Of a DNA stretch of 64,000 nt, positions 8,679-17,553 are shown piece after piece; position 1 is the stretch's first letter, and the number at the start of each line of letters is the position of its first letter. A model generated the notes under the pieces. It was given only the letters and a program-made list of their open reading frames with translations. It made no database searches and was not told the DNA's origin. The translations under genes were made by a program, and so were the position numbers. This DNA comes from Hymenobacter chitinivorans DSM 11115 (lineage in GTDB: Bacteria > Bacteroidota > Bacteroidia > Cytophagales > Hymenobacteraceae). The DNA is taken from positions 930,001-994,000 of the forward strand of contig NZ_PGFA01000001.1 in NCBI RefSeq assembly GCF_002797555.1. The letters are read 5' to 3'.

Positions 8679-9104
8679 ATGAGCAACGAGTACTACCGTC
8701 TTCCCCTCGACTTCGAAACCCTGCTGCAGCGCCGCGCCCTGCCGCGCTGCTCGGAGGAGGAGTCCATTGCCCAGCATCTGTACCTGATGCTGACCACTTA
8801 CTTCGGCGAGTCGCGCTTCGACCCCACCTTCGGCTGCTTGGTCTGGGAGCAGGATTTTGAGGCCATGACCAACATGCGCTGGAAAGATGCCGTGCAGCGC
8901 TCCGTGGAGGAAACCATCCGCAGCCACGAGCCCCGCCTGGAGCAGGTGAAAGTGCTGGTCGGCGTCGACGACTTCGAAATGAAGGGTGTGAGCCAGCGGA
9001 TCCGAAAACGGCTCGAAGTAACGGTCAAAGCCGTGCTGCACCGCACCAACGAACCGTTCGGCTTCCGCGCCAGCCTGTTTGTGGCGCCTTTATCGGTTAG
9101 CTAA
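8679..9104 (+). CDS. tssE: T6SS baseplate protein TssE (gp25-like)
   Basis: A 141-residue gp25/GPW-family protein that joins the sheath to the baseplate. The start MSNEYYRLPLDF was chosen; an upstream in-frame start would add only eight non-family residues. Visible features are SIAQHLYLMLTTYFGE, FDPTFGC and a helix RSVEETIRSHEPRL, all typical of this family, in which a Glu in the EpR-type motif anchors sheath assembly. It lies 30 bases ahead of tssF. Confidence 0.88.
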   Translation: MSNEYYRLPLDFETLLQRRALPRCSEEESIAQHLYLMLTTYFGESRFDPTFGCLVWEQDFEAMTNMRWKDAVQRSVEETIRSHEPRLEQVKVLVGVDDFEMKGVSQRIRKRLEVTVKAVLHRTNEPFGFRASLFVAPLSVS

Positions 9105-9134
9105 ATATCCTTTCGTATTTAATTCAGTGCCCGC

Positions 9135-10973
9135 ATGACGCCTTCTGCCGACGATTTCACCAAATCTGCCATCAAGACCCGCCTCACTCACAAAGCCGCC
9201 GAGCTTTGGGGCTACAGCGAGGCCGAAATGGAGGGGTTTGATCCGCTGGTGCAGATGCTCATGGAAGCCTGCGCCGTGGAGCTGGAAAAGATTGGGCAGG
9301 AAATTCACAGTACCCAGCACCGCCTCGTAGATCGGCTGGCCAGCCTGCTCAACCCCGACGTGGTGGATGCCCCGCGCCCGGCCCATGCCGTGGCGCAGGC
9401 TTCGCCCCGCGAAGCCCAGGCCATTCTGCCCGCCGACGCTCAGTTTGTGTACCAGCGCCCGGCCGCCGGCCGCCAGGTCACTACGCATCCGGTGTTCTTT
9501 TCTCCGCTCCAAAACACGAGCCTGACCCAGGGCCGGGTGCGCTACCTGGCCACCGATACCACGCTCTGGCAGCTGGAATCGAGCCTGCAGAAGCGGGTGG
9601 TGGCTCAGGCCCCCGTAGCCCTGCCCACCGAGCACCGCCGCCTGTGGATTGGCCTGGAGCTGGCCCCGGAAGTAACGTCCCTGGCTAATCTGAGCTTTTA
9701 CCTGGACTGGGCCAACGAGCCCCAGCGGCCCACCTTTACCTCGTTTCTGCCGGGCGACTCCTGGCGCCTCGACGAAACAGTGCTGACCGTGGAGCCCGGC
9801 CTGCACGAAGATGGTGCTGAGGAAACCTTCCTGCACCAGGAGTACGACTTTCTGCAGCGCGTCGAGCAACACGTGCGGGCCGTGTACGCGCCCCATTTCA
9901 TACGCGTCGGCGGCGGCCCGGCCGCCGATTTGACGGCTTACGTGCCCCGGCCTTACCCAGCGGGGCTGGCCGCCCAGCTGCCGGCCGCCGCGCTGGCCCA
10001 GCTTACCCAGCCCCTGGTGTGGCTGGAAGTGCGCTTTTCCCACGCTCTGCCGCCCGAGGCCCTCACCAATCTGCTCTGCGCCACCAACTGCTTTCCGGTC
10101 CTCAACCGCCGCCTGCACAAGCGCCTGTTTCGGCTGCAGCAGGCCCTGAACATCTTCCCGCTCGACTCGGAGGAGCCGTTTTTGGCCATGCGCGAGGTGT
10201 ATAGCCTCAACAACGTGGTGTACCGCTCCACGTCCCTGACCGGCCTGCAGGACTCCCAAACCGACACTTACACGCTCCGTTCCCACGGCGTGGGCCGCTT
10301 CGACGCCCGCACCGGCAAGCAGGCCCTGATGCAGCTGCTCGAGCTGCTACGCGACGAAAGCCGGGCCTTCACCGCCACCGGTACCGACTTTATTTCCTCC
10401 ACGCTGCGGGAGTTGAACCAGAACCTGGCCCGCCTGGAAGAGCGGCTCGGCCGCGACGCCGCCGCCCAGAATACCGCGCCCTACGTGCTGCTGCGCCCCC
10501 ACGACGTGAATGACAGCGTCTTTCTGGAATATTGGTCGAGCGACGGGGCCGCGGCCAACCGCCTGGCGCCCGGCAGCCGCCTACAGGTCTACGACGGGCA
10601 GTACCTCGACGACGTGCAGCTGCTGACCACCACCATTGGGGGGCAGGAGCGGCCCCGGCCCGAGGAGCGGGTGCACACGTTGCGCAAAAACCTGCTCAGC
10701 CGCAACCGTATCGTGACGCTGGAAGACATCAAAGCCGCCTGCTGGGCCGAGCTGGGCAGCCAGCTGGCTCAGGTGCAGGTCGAGAAAGGCTTCCGCAACG
10801 GCGCCACGCCCGGGGCCGGCTTCGTGCGCTGCATCCGCGTAACGCTTACGCCGGCCGCCATCAGCCGCCTGTCGGGTCCCGAATGGCAGCAAACGGCCGA
10901 AGACCTGCAAATTACGCTGGCCAGCCAGTCGGCCATGAACCTGCCCTACGAGGTGCTGGTTAAGACGCCGTAG
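9135..10973 (+). CDS. tssF: T6SS baseplate protein TssF
   Basis: A 612-residue baseplate wedge subunit, homologous in role to phage gp6. Its N-terminus (IKTRLTHKAAELWGYSEAE, then FDPLVQMLMEACAVELEKI) and the segment RLVDRLASLLNPD are the recognisable TssF start. The central region is beta-rich with LPAAALAQLTQPLVWLEVRF; the C-terminal part contains NRIVTLEDIKAACW, a feature shared with the phage baseplate J/gp6 fold. It is the last gene of the run and is followed by a strong hairpin terminator. It normally pairs two-to-one with TssG, whose probable gene lies at the other end of this run. Confidence 0.9.
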   Translation: MTPSADDFTKSAIKTRLTHKAAELWGYSEAEMEGFDPLVQMLMEACAVELEKIGQEIHSTQHRLVDRLASLLNPDVVDAPRPAHAVAQASPREAQAILPADAQFVYQRPAAGRQVTTHPVFFSPLQNTSLTQGRVRYLATDTTLWQLESSLQKRVVAQAPVALPTEHRRLWIGLELAPEVTSLANLSFYLDWANEPQRPTFTSFLPGDSWRLDETVLTVEPGLHEDGAEETFLHQEYDFLQRVEQHVRAVYAPHFIRVGGGPAADLTAYVPRPYPAGLAAQLPAAALAQLTQPLVWLEVRFSHALPPEALTNLLCATNCFPVLNRRLHKRLFRLQQALNIFPLDSEEPFLAMREVYSLNNVVYRSTSLTGLQDSQTDTYTLRSHGVGRFDARTGKQALMQLLELLRDESRAFTATGTDFISSTLRELNQNLARLEERLGRDAAAQNTAPYVLLRPHDVNDSVFLEYWSSDGAAANRLAPGSRLQVYDGQYLDDVQLLTTTIGGQERPRPEERVHTLRKNLLSRNRIVTLEDIKAACWAELGSQLAQVQVEKGFRNGATPGAGFVRCIRVTLTPAAISRLSGPEWQQTAEDLQITLASQSAMNLPYEVLVKTP

Positions 10974-10996
10974 GGGAGGAGCTTCCGTTACAGCAA

Positions 10997-11027
10997 AAAA
11001 GGGCCGGCAATACTGCCGGCCCTTTTC
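10997..11027. terminator. Bidirectional Rho-independent terminator
   Basis: Perfect 13-bp stem (10997-11009 with 11014-11026), 4-base loop, with A-run before and T-run after. It serves tssF (+) and tssH (-). Confidence 0.85.
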
Positions 11028-11049
11028 CAGTTGGCTAAACTCGTACCGT

Positions 11050-13566
11050 TTACACCTGCTCCACGGCCGCGGCGGCCGTGGTTTCCCAGGTCAGCTCCTC
11101 GGCTTCGGGCGCTTTGCTGAGGGCAATGACCGAGCCTTTACCCACTTCCCCGGAAATAATCATGCGCGAAATCGGGCGGCGCAGCTGCTGCCGGATAACG
11201 CCCTTGATGGGCCGGGCCCCGTAGCGCGGCGTGAACCCCGACAATGCCAGGTGGGTGCGGGCCTCGTCGGAAAGCTCCAGCGTGATGCCCTGCCGCCGCA
11301 GCTGCTCCTGCAAGGGCCGCAAATGGATGTCGAAAATCTGCACCACGTTTTCCTCCGAAATAGGGGCGAAGGGCACGATTTCCGTCAGGCGGGCCAAAAA
11401 CTCGGGCCGGAAGTGCCGGCTCATGGTTTCCATCAGCGTGTTGGTAGCCGGAATCTGGCCTTCCCCGAACGACTTGATAATCTGCTCACTGCCAATATTG
11501 GAGGTGAAGAGAATAACGGCGTTGGAAAAGTCGCCTTCCCGGCCCAGCCGGTCGTGCAGGCGGCCTTCGTCCAGAATCTGTAAAAAGATGTCGAACACCG
11601 AGCTGTGGGCCTTTTCAATTTCGTCGAAGAGCACCACAGAGTAGGGCTTCTCCCGAATCTTGTTGACCAGCATGCCGCCTTCCTCGTAGCCTACGTAGCC
11701 GGGAGGCGCTCCATAGAGCAGGGCCGCCGAGTGCTCTTCCTTAAATTCCGACATGTCGAAGCGAATCAAAAAGGATTCGTCGTTGAACAGGAAGTCGGCC
11801 AGGGACTTGGCCAGTTCGGTTTTGCCCGTGCCGGTAGGGCCCAGCAAAAAGAACGAGCCGATGGGCTGCCCGGCTTTAATCAAACCGGAGCGCGACTCCA
11901 GAATGGCCTCGCACAGGGCCTTCACCGCGTGGTTCTGGCCCACGACGCGCTGCTGCAAGGTCTGGTCCATATTGAGCAGCTTATCCCGCTCGTTGCTTTG
12001 CAGCTTGCCCAGCGGAATGCCGGTTTTGCCCGCCACCACGGCCGCTACGTCGGCCCGCTCCACGCTGTCCTTCTTAGTGGCCGACAGGGTAATTACCGCC
12101 ACCAGCAAGTCCCGGATGTAGGCTTCCAGCGGCTCCGAGGTTTCGAGCGTGTCGGGCTGCTGCTCCTGGTCGAGCTGGTTGAGCCAGAGGTGGCTCACCT
12201 GGTTCTGGACCTGGTACAAAAACCACCGCAGCTCCTTCATGTACTCGGCTTCTTCTAGCTCCGGGCCGCGGGCCGCCAGGGCCTCAAAATCCTGCTGCAG
12301 CTGCTGCAGCTCGGCCTCGGCGTGGCTGTCGAGCATGCGGATGGCGGCCATGGTGCGGTCCACCAGGTCGATGGCCGAGTCGGGTAGCTGCCGGTCCTTG
12401 ATGTAGCGCTTGGCCAGGCGCACGGCCTCACTCACGGTGCCCTCACCGATGCTCAGGCCGTGGTGGGCGGCGTAGTGGGGCAGCACGCTGTCCAGCATCC
12501 GCTCGGCCACTACCACGCTGGGCTCTTCTACCCGCAGCACGTCGAAGCGGCGGTTAAACGCCTCATCGGCCTCAACGTACTGCCGGTACTCGTCGTTGGT
12601 GGTAGCCCCGATGACGGTAATTTCGCCCCGGGCCAGCTCGGGCTTCAGCAGCTGGGCAATGCCGGCCCCGGCCGAGCCTTTGGGGTCCAGCAGCACGTGG
12701 ATTTCGTCGATAAAGAGGATGGCCCGGGTGTACTGCTTGATTTCGGTCAGCACGCTCTTAATTCGGTCCTCCACCTCGCCTTTGTAGGAGGCGCCGGCCA
12801 CCAACGTGCCCAAGTCCAGCTCAAAGAGCACCACCTGCTGCAAATGAGTCGGTACCTTCTTTTGCACAATCTGCTGGGCAAAGCCCTCTACCAGCGCCGA
12901 CTTGCCCACGCCGGGCTCCCCGACCAGCAGCACGTTGGGCTTGGTGCGGCGGCCCAGAATTTCGGCCATCTGCCGGGTTTCCCGGTCCCGGCCCACGATG
13001 GGGTCCAGCTTGCCGGCCGCGGCTTCTTCGGTTTTGTTCACGCAATACGTAGCCAGTGCGCCAGCCTTAACACCGGGCGCCGCCCGGTCGGTGAGGGGGG
13101 CGCTGGTTTGCCCGTCGGCGCCCACGGCCAGGGGCTGCAGGGCCTCGGGCTCGGCGGCGCTCATCACCTCCCGCTGGGTGAGGGGCAGGGATTTGAGCTG
13201 CTCCTCGGTGAAGGCTAGGCCTGGCCGCAGCAGGGCCGCCAGCAAGCTCAGCGGGTCGGTTTGCTCCTTGGCCAGCTGCAGGGCCACCAGGTCGGCTACT
13301 TCCAGCACGGGCTTGAGTTGGGCGTCCTGCCCGGGCATTTCCGGCGGCCGCGTCGACTTCGGCAGGCCTTCCAGCCGCACCTCGGCCCATTCGCGCAGGT
13401 AGTGAATGTCCTTGTCGAGCTCAATGGCCAGCCACGAGGCCAGCCCGATTTCATTGTGCAGCAGGGCCGTCAGCACGTGGGGGGCGGCGTAATACTCGTG
13501 GCGGTATTCGTGGGCCACGGCCTGCGCAATGTGCAGGGTGCGTTTTAGTTCGTCGGAGTAAGACAC
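11050..13566 (-). CDS. tssH: T6SS AAA+ ATPase TssH (ClpV)
   Basis: Cytoplasmic hexameric unfoldase that disassembles the contracted TssB/TssC sheath for reuse. The 838-residue protein has an N-terminal Clp-type helical domain (1-140). A first AAA+ module follows with Walker A GEPGVGKS at 216-223 and Walker B AILFIDEIH at 282-290. Then comes a middle domain of about 410-480, shorter than in ClpB. A second AAA+ module has GPTGTGKT at 576-583, pore loop GYVGYEEGG at 623-631 and VVLFDEI at 644-650, ahead of a C-terminal small domain. It diverges from tssB across a 374-base spacer. ClpB disaggregase is the alternative, but the position in the cluster favours TssH. Confidence 0.9.
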   Translation of the reverse strand: MSYSDELKRTLHIAQAVAHEYRHEYYAAPHVLTALLHNEIGLASWLAIELDKDIHYLREWAEVRLEGLPKSTRPPEMPGQDAQLKPVLEVADLVALQLAKEQTDPLSLLAALLRPGLAFTEEQLKSLPLTQREVMSAAEPEALQPLAVGADGQTSAPLTDRAAPGVKAGALATYCVNKTEEAAAGKLDPIVGRDRETRQMAEILGRRTKPNVLLVGEPGVGKSALVEGFAQQIVQKKVPTHLQQVVLFELDLGTLVAGASYKGEVEDRIKSVLTEIKQYTRAILFIDEIHVLLDPKGSAGAGIAQLLKPELARGEITVIGATTNDEYRQYVEADEAFNRRFDVLRVEEPSVVVAERMLDSVLPHYAAHHGLSIGEGTVSEAVRLAKRYIKDRQLPDSAIDLVDRTMAAIRMLDSHAEAELQQLQQDFEALAARGPELEEAEYMKELRWFLYQVQNQVSHLWLNQLDQEQQPDTLETSEPLEAYIRDLLVAVITLSATKKDSVERADVAAVVAGKTGIPLGKLQSNERDKLLNMDQTLQQRVVGQNHAVKALCEAILESRSGLIKAGQPIGSFFLLGPTGTGKTELAKSLADFLFNDESFLIRFDMSEFKEEHSAALLYGAPPGYVGYEEGGMLVNKIREKPYSVVLFDEIEKAHSSVFDIFLQILDEGRLHDRLGREGDFSNAVILFTSNIGSEQIIKSFGEGQIPATNTLMETMSRHFRPEFLARLTEIVPFAPISEENVVQIFDIHLRPLQEQLRRQGITLELSDEARTHLALSGFTPRYGARPIKGVIRQQLRRPISRMIISGEVGKGSVIALSKAPEAEELTWETTAAAAVEQV

Positions 13567-13940
13567 GGAAAAAAATAATAGGGTAGAAGAATGACTAGGA
13601 AAGTAGCTGAGCCAGAATCGGAACCTGGGCCGTCAGCTGCATACGTAAGGCCCCGTGGTCCTGGCGTTTGCGGCCCCAGGATGTCTTTCTAACAGCTTAT
13701 TACACTGGGAGAAAACTGTCGAACCTGAACTATTTCGAACTATTCAATATCGGAAATCGTAAATATCCGGAGAATAGTGCAAGGTCCTGGACGAGGACTC
13801 GACAGTACCGGAGCCCAGCTCAAAAAAGAGTGGCGTTAAAGTATTGTATTTCCTGAATTAATGTACCTTTCGGCTCAAGTAGGCCGTATGGAAATCGTCT
13901 AACGGATTGATATTCATCATTTAGTCATAAAACTGTTTCT
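13567..13940. other. Divergent promoter region between tssH and tssB
   Basis: No gene recognised in 374 bases. The middle and right parts are AT-richer than the coding sequence on either side, as expected for a shared regulatory region. A promoter-like pair before tssB is listed separately. Confidence 0.55.
13844..13871 (+). promoter_or_regulatory. Candidate Bacteroidota-type promoter for tssBCD
   Basis: TTG at 13844-13846, then a 17-base spacer, then TAccTTTC at 13864-13871, one base off the TAnnTTTG element used by Bacteroidota sigma-70. It lies about 70 bases before the tssB start. Motif match only. Confidence 0.35.
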
Positions 13941-14381
13941 ATGTTCAACTACGGAATCGGCGGGCAAGAGCGCAAGCTTGACAATGCACAGGAGTCCATC
14001 TCGGATATTCCGCTGAATCGGACTTTGCTGGTACAAAAGCTCACGGCCGACCCGCCCCTGCGGGCCAAAATTGTAGAAGGCCTGCGGACGCCCGAGGCCG
14101 TTTTCGCCCACTTCAAGCCCGAAGTGGCCGTGGAGTTCGAGAAGGAGGACGGCTCGGTAATACCAGAGAAACTACAATTCGAAACCCTGGGCGACTTTGG
14201 CAAGCAGGGCATCATCAACCAGAGCAACTTCCTGCAAAGCCTCGACACCGAGGCCGACAACCTGCAAAAGTTGCTGCGCCAGCTTAAGTCGAACAAGATT
14301 TTGAAGTCGGCCCTGGAAAATCCGGAAACCAAAGCGGCGTTTCTGGCGGCTATCGAAGCCATGATAAGCGAGCTGGACTAG
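13941..14381 (+). CDS. tssB: T6SS contractile sheath small subunit TssB
   Basis: A 146-residue protein that pairs with TssC to build the contractile sheath. Its length and short N-terminal segment (MFNYGIGG) fit the Bacteroidota TssB. The body holds KLTADPPLRAKIVEGL, EVAVEFEKEDG, FETLGDFGKQGI and a C-terminal helical segment KSNKILKSALENPETKAAF. The stretch after LQFETLGDF corresponds to the phi-x-F core of this family. tssC follows 46 bases downstream. Confidence 0.88.
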   Translation: MFNYGIGGQERKLDNAQESISDIPLNRTLLVQKLTADPPLRAKIVEGLRTPEAVFAHFKPEVAVEFEKEDGSVIPEKLQFETLGDFGKQGIINQSNFLQSLDTEADNLQKLLRQLKSNKILKSALENPETKAAFLAAIEAMISELD

Positions 14382-14427
14382 TCCGCCGCTGATTTCTTCA
14401 CGCTTTATCCTCAGTAGGGAACCACCC

Positions 14428-15804
14428 ATGGCCACCGAAAACCAAGATACTACCTCCACCGCCGGAGCCGCCCGGGAACGGGAACTGGCCCCGCGCCTCG
14501 AACAGAATGCCCAGGCTCTGGCCAAGTTCGGCGGCTTCGATTTGCTCGAAACCACCATCGACGGCGCTTCTAACCTGAACCCGGAGAAGAAAGCCCGCAA
14601 AAAGATCTTCCTCACCGAAGAGAGCAAGAAAGCCGACCGGCAGCAGCTCAAAAAGCGTCTGGCCTTGTGGCATTCGGTGCTCAGCGAGTCCGACTCGGTA
14701 GCCGATGCCGTGCAGAAAAGCGAGGAAAAGGTAGAGTCGGCTAAAAACCAACTCACCGACAACCTCAAAAAGGCCATCGAAGCCACCCACGACCTGGAGC
14801 AGGCCTATCGTTCGGTCACGCTATTCTACCGCAACACCGACCAGAACGAAATCAAGAACATTTCCATCCTCAACGCCGACAAAGAGCAGTTGCAGGACCT
14901 GGATAATACCACCTTCATCGACGCCGTGTCGGACGAGCTGGAGCAGAACTACGACCGTCTCGACCTGCGCGACAACTACTCGCTGCTGGTCATTCCGGGG
15001 TACCTGGGCTCCAACAAGGTTATCGACAAGTGGGCCAAAATTGCGCACAAGAACAAGGTGATGATGGTCACCGACTTCGAGCACTACGACTCGCCCGACG
15101 ACGTCATCGAACTCTTCGACGAAGCCAACCTCACTGGCGCCGAGTCGCACAAGTCCAACGTCATCATGGCCTGTAACTGGCTCGTGGGCCGCGGCAAGCT
15201 GGAGGAAGTAGGCGAGGAGGAAGACCTGTTCGTACCCCCGTCCTCGGCCCTGGCCGGTCGGATTTACAGCACGCTGGCCTCGCAGGTAACCGCTGGCCGC
15301 AAGCACGGCACGCTCAACGAGGTGGACGGCGTACGCTTCCCGCTGCGCAAGAGTGAAATTGCCAACATGGAGAAAATTGGCCTCGTGCCGATGGTCAACG
15401 AGTACGGCCGGGTAATGGCCTTCTCGGCCAAAACCCTGTTCAACGGCGACAACATCGGCCTGCAGACCTACTCCGTGGTGCGCGTGTTCGACCACGTGAC
15501 CAAGGTGCTCATTGACTTCCTCAACCGGCGAGCCTTCGAAAACTGGGACCACAACGTGCGTATGGACATTCAGAGCCAGATTGTACGGTTCCTGGATGGT
15601 ATTGCTGGCCCGGGCAAGCTCATCGAGAAATTTTCCATCAAAAAGTTTGAGCGGGACCCCAATCAGAAGGACCGCATTCTGCTCGACATTCACATGGTGC
15701 CCTACTTCCCGGCCAAAACCTTCCTGGTTTCCCTGGATGGCACCAAAGGCGACGATCCGGACGCTCCGGGCCGCGACTGGAATGCCGAGTACAAGCAGCA
15801 GTAA
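14428..15804 (+). CDS. tssC: T6SS contractile sheath large subunit TssC
   Basis: A 458-residue outer layer subunit of the sheath. Family-typical features are the helical N-terminus with a basic stretch (NPEKKARKKIF), YRSVTLFYRNTDQNEI, the region SLLVIPGYLGSN, VRFPLRKSEIANMEK, and a C-terminal domain with RRAFENWDHNVRMDIQSQI and a final beta strand MVPYFPAKTFLVSLDGTKG. The Bacteroidota TssC is a little shorter than proteobacterial versions. It lies between tssB and tssD in an apparent operon. Confidence 0.9.
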   Translation: MATENQDTTSTAGAARERELAPRLEQNAQALAKFGGFDLLETTIDGASNLNPEKKARKKIFLTEESKKADRQQLKKRLALWHSVLSESDSVADAVQKSEEKVESAKNQLTDNLKKAIEATHDLEQAYRSVTLFYRNTDQNEIKNISILNADKEQLQDLDNTTFIDAVSDELEQNYDRLDLRDNYSLLVIPGYLGSNKVIDKWAKIAHKNKVMMVTDFEHYDSPDDVIELFDEANLTGAESHKSNVIMACNWLVGRGKLEEVGEEEDLFVPPSSALAGRIYSTLASQVTAGRKHGTLNEVDGVRFPLRKSEIANMEKIGLVPMVNEYGRVMAFSAKTLFNGDNIGLQTYSVVRVFDHVTKVLIDFLNRRAFENWDHNVRMDIQSQIVRFLDGIAGPGKLIEKFSIKKFERDPNQKDRILLDIHMVPYFPAKTFLVSLDGTKGDDPDAPGRDWNAEYKQQ

Positions 15805-15903
15805 CGTGAAGTGAGTTGTGAGGTGGCAGTAGCTGTTGCAGATCAGTAAAAGTTGTAGTGCCTTTATTAATTCTTCATTTTTCACCCCCCTAATTCCTTT
15901 ATC

Positions 15904-16305
15904 ATGGCATCATTTAGTGCATTTTTCAACGCCGCTGGCAGCGGTGACTGTGAAGTAGTAAGCTGCAGCTACTCCTTCGACCAGGCAATTGACGACAAAG
16001 GTCGTCCTTCGTCTAAAGTGCAAGGTGGTACCATCAAGGTTACCATTGTCTCGACCGACAGCGCTTCGCTGACCAGCTGGATGCTGGACCCGTACAAGCG
16101 CGAGAGCGGCAAGATCATCTTCAAGCGTATCGACCAGGATTCGACCCTGAAGGAGATTTCCTTCGAGGAAGCCTACTGCGTAAGCTACGCCGAGCATTTC
16201 GACGCTCGTGGTGCTGACACCAACACCTCCATGACCCTGAGCCTGACTATTTCGGCCAACAAGATCAACGCCAACGGCGCTGTTCTGGACAATAAGTGGG
16301 TATAA
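15904..16305 (+). CDS. tssD: T6SS tube protein TssD (Hcp), structural copy
   Basis: A 133-residue protein forming the hexameric rings of the inner tube that is fired from the cell. It begins MASFSAFFNAAG and has a CSYSFDQAIDDKGRPSSKVQGG stretch followed by alternating beta strands and ends DNKWV, a conserved end in this family. Position right behind tssB-tssC and the strong terminator after it mark it as the main tube subunit. Three more TssD domains occur at 27156-30584, and this copy is the most canonical. Confidence 0.9.
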   Translation: MASFSAFFNAAGSGDCEVVSCSYSFDQAIDDKGRPSSKVQGGTIKVTIVSTDSASLTSWMLDPYKRESGKIIFKRIDQDSTLKEISFEEAYCVSYAEHFDARGADTNTSMTLSLTISANKINANGAVLDNKWV

Positions 16306-16327
16306 GCACCTGGTGCTAACCCTCGCA

Positions 16328-16364
16328 AAAAGCCCCCGCGACGTCTGCCGCGGGGGCTTTTTTG
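16328..16364 (+). terminator. Rho-independent terminator behind tssD
   Basis: Perfect 13-bp stem (16328-16340 with 16349-16361), 8-base loop, followed by T residues. It closes the tssB-C-D unit. Confidence 0.85.
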
Positions 16365-16389
16365 TGACCTTCAGCTAAGGGAGTATATT

Positions 16390-16890
16390 CTAACTAGCCA
16401 TTCCTGTCTTCTCAATCATCTGCATTATTGCACCCATGCCGAAACCATTTCTGGCAGTGAGAATCCACCAGCTGACGAGGTAGGGAGTCAGAGGCTGTTT
16501 TATGCGGCGGCATCTTTGGGTTTTGCCCTTGCGGCCGGACTTCTTCCCTAAGCCGCTATCATCGAAGAACTTTTGGTTGTCTACCCACGCTTTGTGAGCA
16601 AGGACGTGGTGGGCTCGGAAGCCGTTTTTAACGTAATCAGTGATGCCAGGGGTGCGCTTGGCTTTGACCATGGGGTTTGCTCACCGTGCTGCCTTCACCT
16701 AGACCGAAAGTGTCGAGCTGGGTGAGCGGGGCGGCCACTAATCAGCTGCTCGGCTTCTTGCCGCTAGTAATACCACTGCTAGCCGGTGGGCAAGATCTTG
16801 TGCACCGATGTGGCTTCCGCACCGTAGTAATAGCGCGTGCTGTTGGCCTCGCGCAGTAGTCCGCTGCGGCTGTCCTCAATTTTGGTGAGT
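16390..16890 (-). pseudogene. Decayed Rhs C-terminal fragment with AHH-like nuclease tip
   Basis: Read on the minus strand, 16885-16740 encodes LREANSTRYYYGAEA and, after an in-frame stop, QWYY and (after a second stop) QEAEQLIS. These align in order with LREANGTRYYYDAEG, QQWHY and GAGQLTS of the intact Rhs protein upstream. Behind it, a 93-codon frame (16671-16390) contains FRAHHVLAHKAW and NQKFFDDSGLG, which resemble the start of AHH/HNH-type nuclease tips. Shortly after, another frame reads LPTSSAGG, which suits the rest of such a domain and suggests a frameshift near 16515. The whole stretch looks like a displaced, inactive toxin tip. Confidence 0.65.
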
Positions 16891-16938
16891 ATATGGGCCG
16901 GTCTGCTACTGGCCCTACCAATAGCAGACCGGTTGCTA

Positions 16939-17553
16939 TTACATTTTGGCAATATTAACGTTTTCCACCAACGGGTTGGTAAAGCTGTCAAAGCTGGATG
17001 TCTCACGCAACTCAAATACGAATCCAAAGTTTGCCGTCGGATAAGGCAATATTTTTTTGCGCTTGAATCCTAGCAATTTTACTTTGTAATCGGCTGGAGT
17101 GATGGTGAATTTTTGAGAGCTATGTAATGTTTCACCGTCCAGGGTTTCGTAAGATATACTCTCTTGTTCTTTAAAATCAGCAGGGTTCCAATTATCCAAA
17201 GTGTCGAGCGTGCCTATCCAGATGGCTGAATCGGTTCCTACACGCAAATTACAATTCTCAATAGTTAATACTTCCTGCCATTCTTCACCTAATTCTACTG
17301 CTTCTGACAAGTGTTTTACCTCAATGTAATAAGCAATTGAATTAATGGTTGCAATAGGTAGAAGGTAGCCATCTTTTATGGCTTCCTCTAAAATATTGCG
17401 ATTTTTATCAAAAAAGCTGTTTAGTTTTTTGGTTTTTATATTATGGTTTTTGAGAAAAGATGTGAAACTTTCTATGGATAAACAATACAGACCATAGCCG
17501 CTTACATCAACTATTTTTTCGCTCATCGCTTTGGGGTTTTTTACTTCGGACAT
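16939..17553 (-). CDS. Candidate immunity protein for the Rhs nuclease
   Basis: A 204-residue soluble protein with no family I recognise. The start ATG lies inside the end of the rhs gene, with a 13-base overlap, which implies translational coupling; a second ATG nine codons on would avoid the overlap. The gene is clearly AT-rich compared with its neighbours, with many AAA, ATT and TTT codons, a usual sign of horizontally acquired immunity genes. Content is mixed helix and strand (ESFTSFLKNHNIKTKKL, YYIEVKHLSEAVELGEEW). Function as immunity is inferred from position and overlap only. Confidence 0.65.
   Translation of the reverse strand: MSEVKNPKAMSEKIVDVSGYGLYCLSIESFTSFLKNHNIKTKKLNSFFDKNRNILEEAIKDGYLLPIATINSIAYYIEVKHLSEAVELGEEWQEVLTIENCNLRVGTDSAIWIGTLDTLDNWNPADFKEQESISYETLDGETLHSSQKFTITPADYKVKLLGFKRKKILPYPTANFGFVFELRETSSFDSFTNPLVENVNIAKM

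Noticed and set aside
11605..12258. Long plus-strand frame opposite tssH
   Set aside because: Lies wholly within the ClpV ATPase gene and has no family features; such frames arise from high GC.
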